DNA of 64,000 bases from an uncultured bacterium (GTDB lineage Bacteria > Bacillota > Clostridia > Oscillospirales > Oscillospiraceae), in contig CANDCH010000004.1 in the NCBI GenBank assembly GCA_947383145.1, positions 91,705 through 155,704 of the forward strand, in the 5' to 3' direction. The notes under the pieces are model-generated. The model made no database searches. It saw only the letters and a list, made by a program, of their open reading frames with translations, and had not been told where the DNA came from. The position numbers and the translations under genes are program-made. How positions within the stretch are numbered: position 1 is the first letter of the stretch; each line of letters starts with the position of its first letter. Positions 61,640-64,000 of the stretch are shown here, piece after piece.

Positions 61640-62457
61640 AAAAAGAGGATGTTTTAAACCTGATGAACGCGGTCCCCCCCGGCCTGGTGGAGGAGGCCGG
61701 ACGGGACCGGCCCGCCAGACGCCCCCTGTCCGGACTGGCCCGGACCGCGCTCACCGCCGCCTGCCTGTGTTTGGCCCTGCTGGGGACGGCCTTTGCCGCC
61801 GCCAACCCGGAGGCGGTGACCGCCCTCGTGGAGCGCCTGACCGTCCGAATCTTCCCTTCCCAGACAGACCCCGGCTATTCCGTCTCCGGCGGTCCCATGA
61901 CCAAGTATCCCCTCAGCGCCTTCAGCCCCGCCCTGACCGCCGCCAGCGAAGGCCGGGACGGCCCCGTTGTCAGCCTGATGTTTGACACCTGGGACGAGGT
62001 GCGGGCGTTCTTGGGCGAGGACATCCCCTGCGTCTGGCCCGAGGCTTGGGATACCGGCTGGTTCCAGGTGCTTCTGTTCCACACCGGGTCGGAGGCGCTG
62101 TGGGCTGTGGACGTCTACAGCGTAGACATCAGCCGTCAGGCAGAGGTCTACGCAGAGGTTCGCACAGAGCTCTGGACAGGCGAAAACGCCTCAGGCGGGC
62201 TGGGCGGTCTCAACGGCAGCCGCATCACGCAGCTGCCCAGCTATTCCATGCCCAACGGCGCCGTGGCGGAGCTGGTTCAGGTCACCGACCCCGAGACGGT
62301 CTACTCAGACGGCACCTCCACCGGCTTCCGCCCCCAGCGCTGCTCCGGCTACTTCATGCGGGACGGCATTCTGTACACCGTCACGGCCTTCAGTCCAGTC
62401 GCCCCGCAGGAGGACGCCGAGTCTCAGCTGAAAACCGTCCTGGACACCTTCCCCTGA
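61636..62457 (+). CDS. Membrane partner of the sigma factor (possible anti-sigma)
   Basis: This 273-residue protein begins at a GTG at 61636, after AAAGGAGGG and overlapping the sigma stop. It has a short cytosolic end (about 30 residues), one membrane helix (about 32-56, TALTAACLCLALLGTAF) and an outer domain of about 215 residues with no recognised motif. Location and topology fit an anti-sigma factor, but the short inner part has no recognised sigma-binding motif, so the role is an inference. Confidence 0.75.
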   Translation: MKKEDVLNLMNAVPPGLVEEAGRDRPARRPLSGLARTALTAACLCLALLGTAFAAANPEAVTALVERLTVRIFPSQTDPGYSVSGGPMTKYPLSAFSPALTAASEGRDGPVVSLMFDTWDEVRAFLGEDIPCVWPEAWDTGWFQVLLFHTGSEALWAVDVYSVDISRQAEVYAEVRTELWTGENASGGLGGLNGSRITQLPSYSMPNGAVAELVQVTDPETVYSDGTSTGFRPQRCSGYFMRDGILYTVTAFSPVAPQEDAESQLKTVLDTFP

Positions 62458-62477
62458 TAGCCAACCCATAACGCCCC

Positions 62478-62511
62478 GCCGCCCCGGACGCCTGTCCGGG
62501 GCGGCTTTTTG
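62478..62511 (+). terminator. Terminator of the sigma factor operon
   Basis: GCCGCCCCGGAC and GTCCGGGGCGGC form a 12-pair stem with loop GCCT, followed by five Ts. Confidence 0.95.
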
Positions 62512-62579
62512 CCCTCCCCGCTGTTCAGAAAGCCCAAAAGCTCCAAAACTCCCCCGCGTTTTTTGGCGGCAAAACGGGC

Positions 62580-62608
62580 TTGTATTTTTCTTTGAAATAG
62601 AATACAAT
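62580..62608 (+). promoter_or_regulatory. Probable promoter of the Asp23-DAK operon
   Basis: TTGTAT (62580-62585) and TACAAT (62603-62608) are 17 bases apart, 58 bases before the ATG. Confidence 0.65.
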
Positions 62609-62666
62609 ATGAAAAGCGAATCACACTGAACGGCAGCCCTCTTGTTGGAAAGAAAGGAAGGTTCCC

Positions 62667-63017
62667 ATGAAAATACAGACTGAAAAGGGCGTTGTCCGCC
62701 TCACCAGCGACGTGTACTCCAACCTCACCGGCGCGGTGGCCACCAGCTGCTACGGGGTGAAGGGCATGGCGTTTCGCTCCAAGACGGACGGCCTGGTTCA
62801 CCTGCTCCGCCGGGAGTCCATGTCCAAGGGCGTGAAAATCGTGTACAACGGCGACCAGTCCATCACCATCTACCTCCACATCATCGTGGACAACGGGGTG
62901 AACCTGCTGGCCGTCGGCGAGTCCATCCAGAACGAAGTGAAGTACAACGTCCACCGCCTCACCGGGGTGGAGGTGCGCAGCGTGAACGTCTGCGTGGATT
63001 CCATGGTGATCGGCTGA
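62667..63017 (+). CDS. Asp23/Gls24 family envelope stress protein
   Basis: This 116-residue protein starts MKIQTEKGVVRLTSDVYSNL, the family's usual opening, and has the central YNGDQSITIYLHIIVDNGVNL. Proteins of this family act at the cell envelope under stress. It pairs with the DAK-domain gene downstream, as yloU and yloV do in Bacillus. Confidence 0.9.
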   Translation: MKIQTEKGVVRLTSDVYSNLTGAVATSCYGVKGMAFRSKTDGLVHLLRRESMSKGVKIVYNGDQSITIYLHIIVDNGVNLLAVGESIQNEVKYNVHRLTGVEVRSVNVCVDSMVIG

Positions 63018-63051
63018 GGCCGTCAGACCAGACAGAAAGGATTAACCGACT

Positions 63052-64000
63052 ATGGTAGATATCATTGACGGCGCGCTGTTCCAGCGCATGGTCATCCACG
63101 GCTCCGCCTCCATCAACGCCCAGAAGCAGGCCATCAACGACCTGAACGTGTTCCCCGTGCCCGACGGCGACACCGGCACCAATATGTCCCTCACCATCGG
63201 CACCGCCGCCGCCGAGGCCAAAAAGAAGCCCGCCCAGTCCATCGGCAAGGCCGCGTCCATCAACGCCTCCGCCCTGCTCCGGGGCGCCCGGGGCAACTCT
63301 GGGGTGATCCTGTCCCTGCTGTTCCGGGGGGTGTCCAAGGGCCTGAAGGAGCGGGACGAGGCGGATGGCGCCGCCTTTGCCGCCGCCCTGAGCGAGGGCG
63401 TGTCCGCCGCCTACAAGGCGGTGATGAAGCCCGCCGAGGGCACCATTCTGACGGTGTCCCGTCTGGCCGCGGCCAAGGCCGTGGAGACGGCCCAGGCCAA
63501 CAGCAGCGTGGAGGCCGTGCTGGAGGCCGCCATCGCCGAGGGCCAGACCGCCCTGGCCAACACAGTGAACCAGAACCCGGTGCTGAAAAAGGCCGGGGTG
63601 GTGGACGCGGGCGGCAAGGGCTTCCTCACCATACTCCAGGGGATGCTGGACGAGCTGCGGGGCCTGCCGCTCCCGGAGGAGGAGGACGGGGGGCTCCCCG
63701 TGAAGGAGTCCGCCGACTTCGCCGCCCTGTCCGAGGAGGACATCACCTTCACCTTCGACACGGTGTTCATCGTCCGCAAGGCCGCCGGCAGGTCCATCGA
63801 GCCCTTCCGCGCCTACCTGAACGGCATCGGCGACAGCCTGGTGATCGGCGAGGACGACGAGTCGTTCAAGGTCCACGTCCACACCGACACCCCCGGCGCG
63901 GCCCTCAGCGAGGCCCAGAAATACGGCACGCTGGAGCTGGCCAAAATCGAGAACATGCGCACCCAGGCCGAGGAGCTGGCGGCGGGCAGGCAGGCCCAGT
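63052..64000 (+). CDS. DAK2-domain protein (YloV/FakA-like), 3' end cut by window
   Basis: The first 316 residues are visible. The DhaL/DAK2 domain has NDLNVFPVPDGDTGTNMSLT and LLRGARGNSGVILS, which bind ATP and metal. FakA-type proteins phosphorylate fatty acids together with FakB; YloV in Bacillus is the same family. The frame runs off the window end without a stop. It follows the Asp23 gene by 34 bases, with AAAGGA before the ATG. Confidence 0.92.
   Translation, partial: MVDIIDGALFQRMVIHGSASINAQKQAINDLNVFPVPDGDTGTNMSLTIGTAAAEAKKKPAQSIGKAASINASALLRGARGNSGVILSLLFRGVSKGLKERDEADGAAFAAALSEGVSAAYKAVMKPAEGTILTVSRLAAAKAVETAQANSSVEAVLEAAIAEGQTALANTVNQNPVLKKAGVVDAGGKGFLTILQGMLDELRGLPLPEEEDGGLPVKESADFAALSEEDITFTFDTVFIVRKAAGRSIEPFRAYLNGIGDSLVIGEDDESFKVHVHTDTPGAALSEAQKYGTLELAKIENMRTQAEELAAGRQAQ

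Noticed and set aside
62592-62608. TTGAAA close to TACAAT as a promoter for the Asp23 gene
   Set aside because: The spacing is only five bases; TTGTAT at 62580 with a 17-base spacer is the better -35.

Overview
The window is 64 kb of GC-rich (roughly 60-65 % by eye) bacterial chromosome. Gene content and order point to a spore-forming Bacillota of the Oscillospiraceae type, in the Flavonifractor/Lawsonibacter/Pseudoflavonifractor neighbourhood. Supporting signs are SpoVM and SipL homologues, a CIRCE operator, sigma-A promoters with 17-base spacers, strong GGAGG ribosome-binding sites, LytTR and BlaI/BlaR1 regulators, and a Bacteroides/Clostridia-type PurF. The genus is an inference; no rRNA or tRNA gene was seen in the window.

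Layout. 1-7.3 kb (+) is a de novo purine operon: purF (5' end cut by the window), a small Cys-rich protein, purM, purN, a PurO-like IMP cyclohydrolase, an unknown membrane protein, a stand-alone AICAR formyltransferase and purD. A stray formyltransferase (-) follows. 8.2-12.6 kb (+) is a polyamine ABC importer, potA-potB and a fused potC-potD, behind a good promoter and a structured leader. 12.6-15.6 kb (-) is a large hybrid histidine kinase. 15.7-18.2 kb (+) is a blaI-blaR1 pair with two visible operators. A zinc-ribbon protein follows at 18.4 kb. 18.99-24.3 kb (-) holds a LytTR response regulator, a soluble HPK10-type kinase and a two-gene ABC exporter with a possible 41-residue ORF between the exporter genes. 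A LytTR-type direct repeat lies in front of the exporter. 24.4-27.8 kb (-) carries guaB, gluQ and a radical SAM protein.

27.8-39.9 kb (-) is a reduced division and cell wall cluster: mraZ, rsmH, ftsL, spoVD/ftsI, a Mur-ligase-like remnant, mraY, ftsW, murG, murA, ftsQ, ftsZ. It lacks murB-F and ftsA. 40.3-41.9 kb (-) carries sipL and a tiny spoVM, both needed for spore-coat attachment in spore formers. A 35-codon ORF lies divergently at 42.18 kb. 42.4-58.8 kb (-) is a long run that starts with cdaA-cdaR (c-di-AMP synthesis). It continues through two Cys-rich proteins, a membrane protein, yicC, remA, gmk, rpoZ, priA, def, fmt, rsmB, rlmN, prpC, prkC and rsgA. 59.0-64 kb (+) has htpG under CIRCE control, an ECF sigma factor with its membrane partner, an Asp23 protein and a DAK-domain protein cut by the window end.

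How the genes fit together. The purine operon and guaB supply IMP and XMP/GMP. The dcw genes, prkC/prpC and the c-di-AMP module link wall growth, division and signalling. The def-fmt-rsmB-rlmN genes act on translation. The less ordinary parts are the LytTR-exporter module, the Mur-ligase remnant in the murE/murF position, the structured potA leader, the spoVM-sipL pair with a sigma-E-like promoter, and the small ORFs at 20.9 and 42.2 kb.
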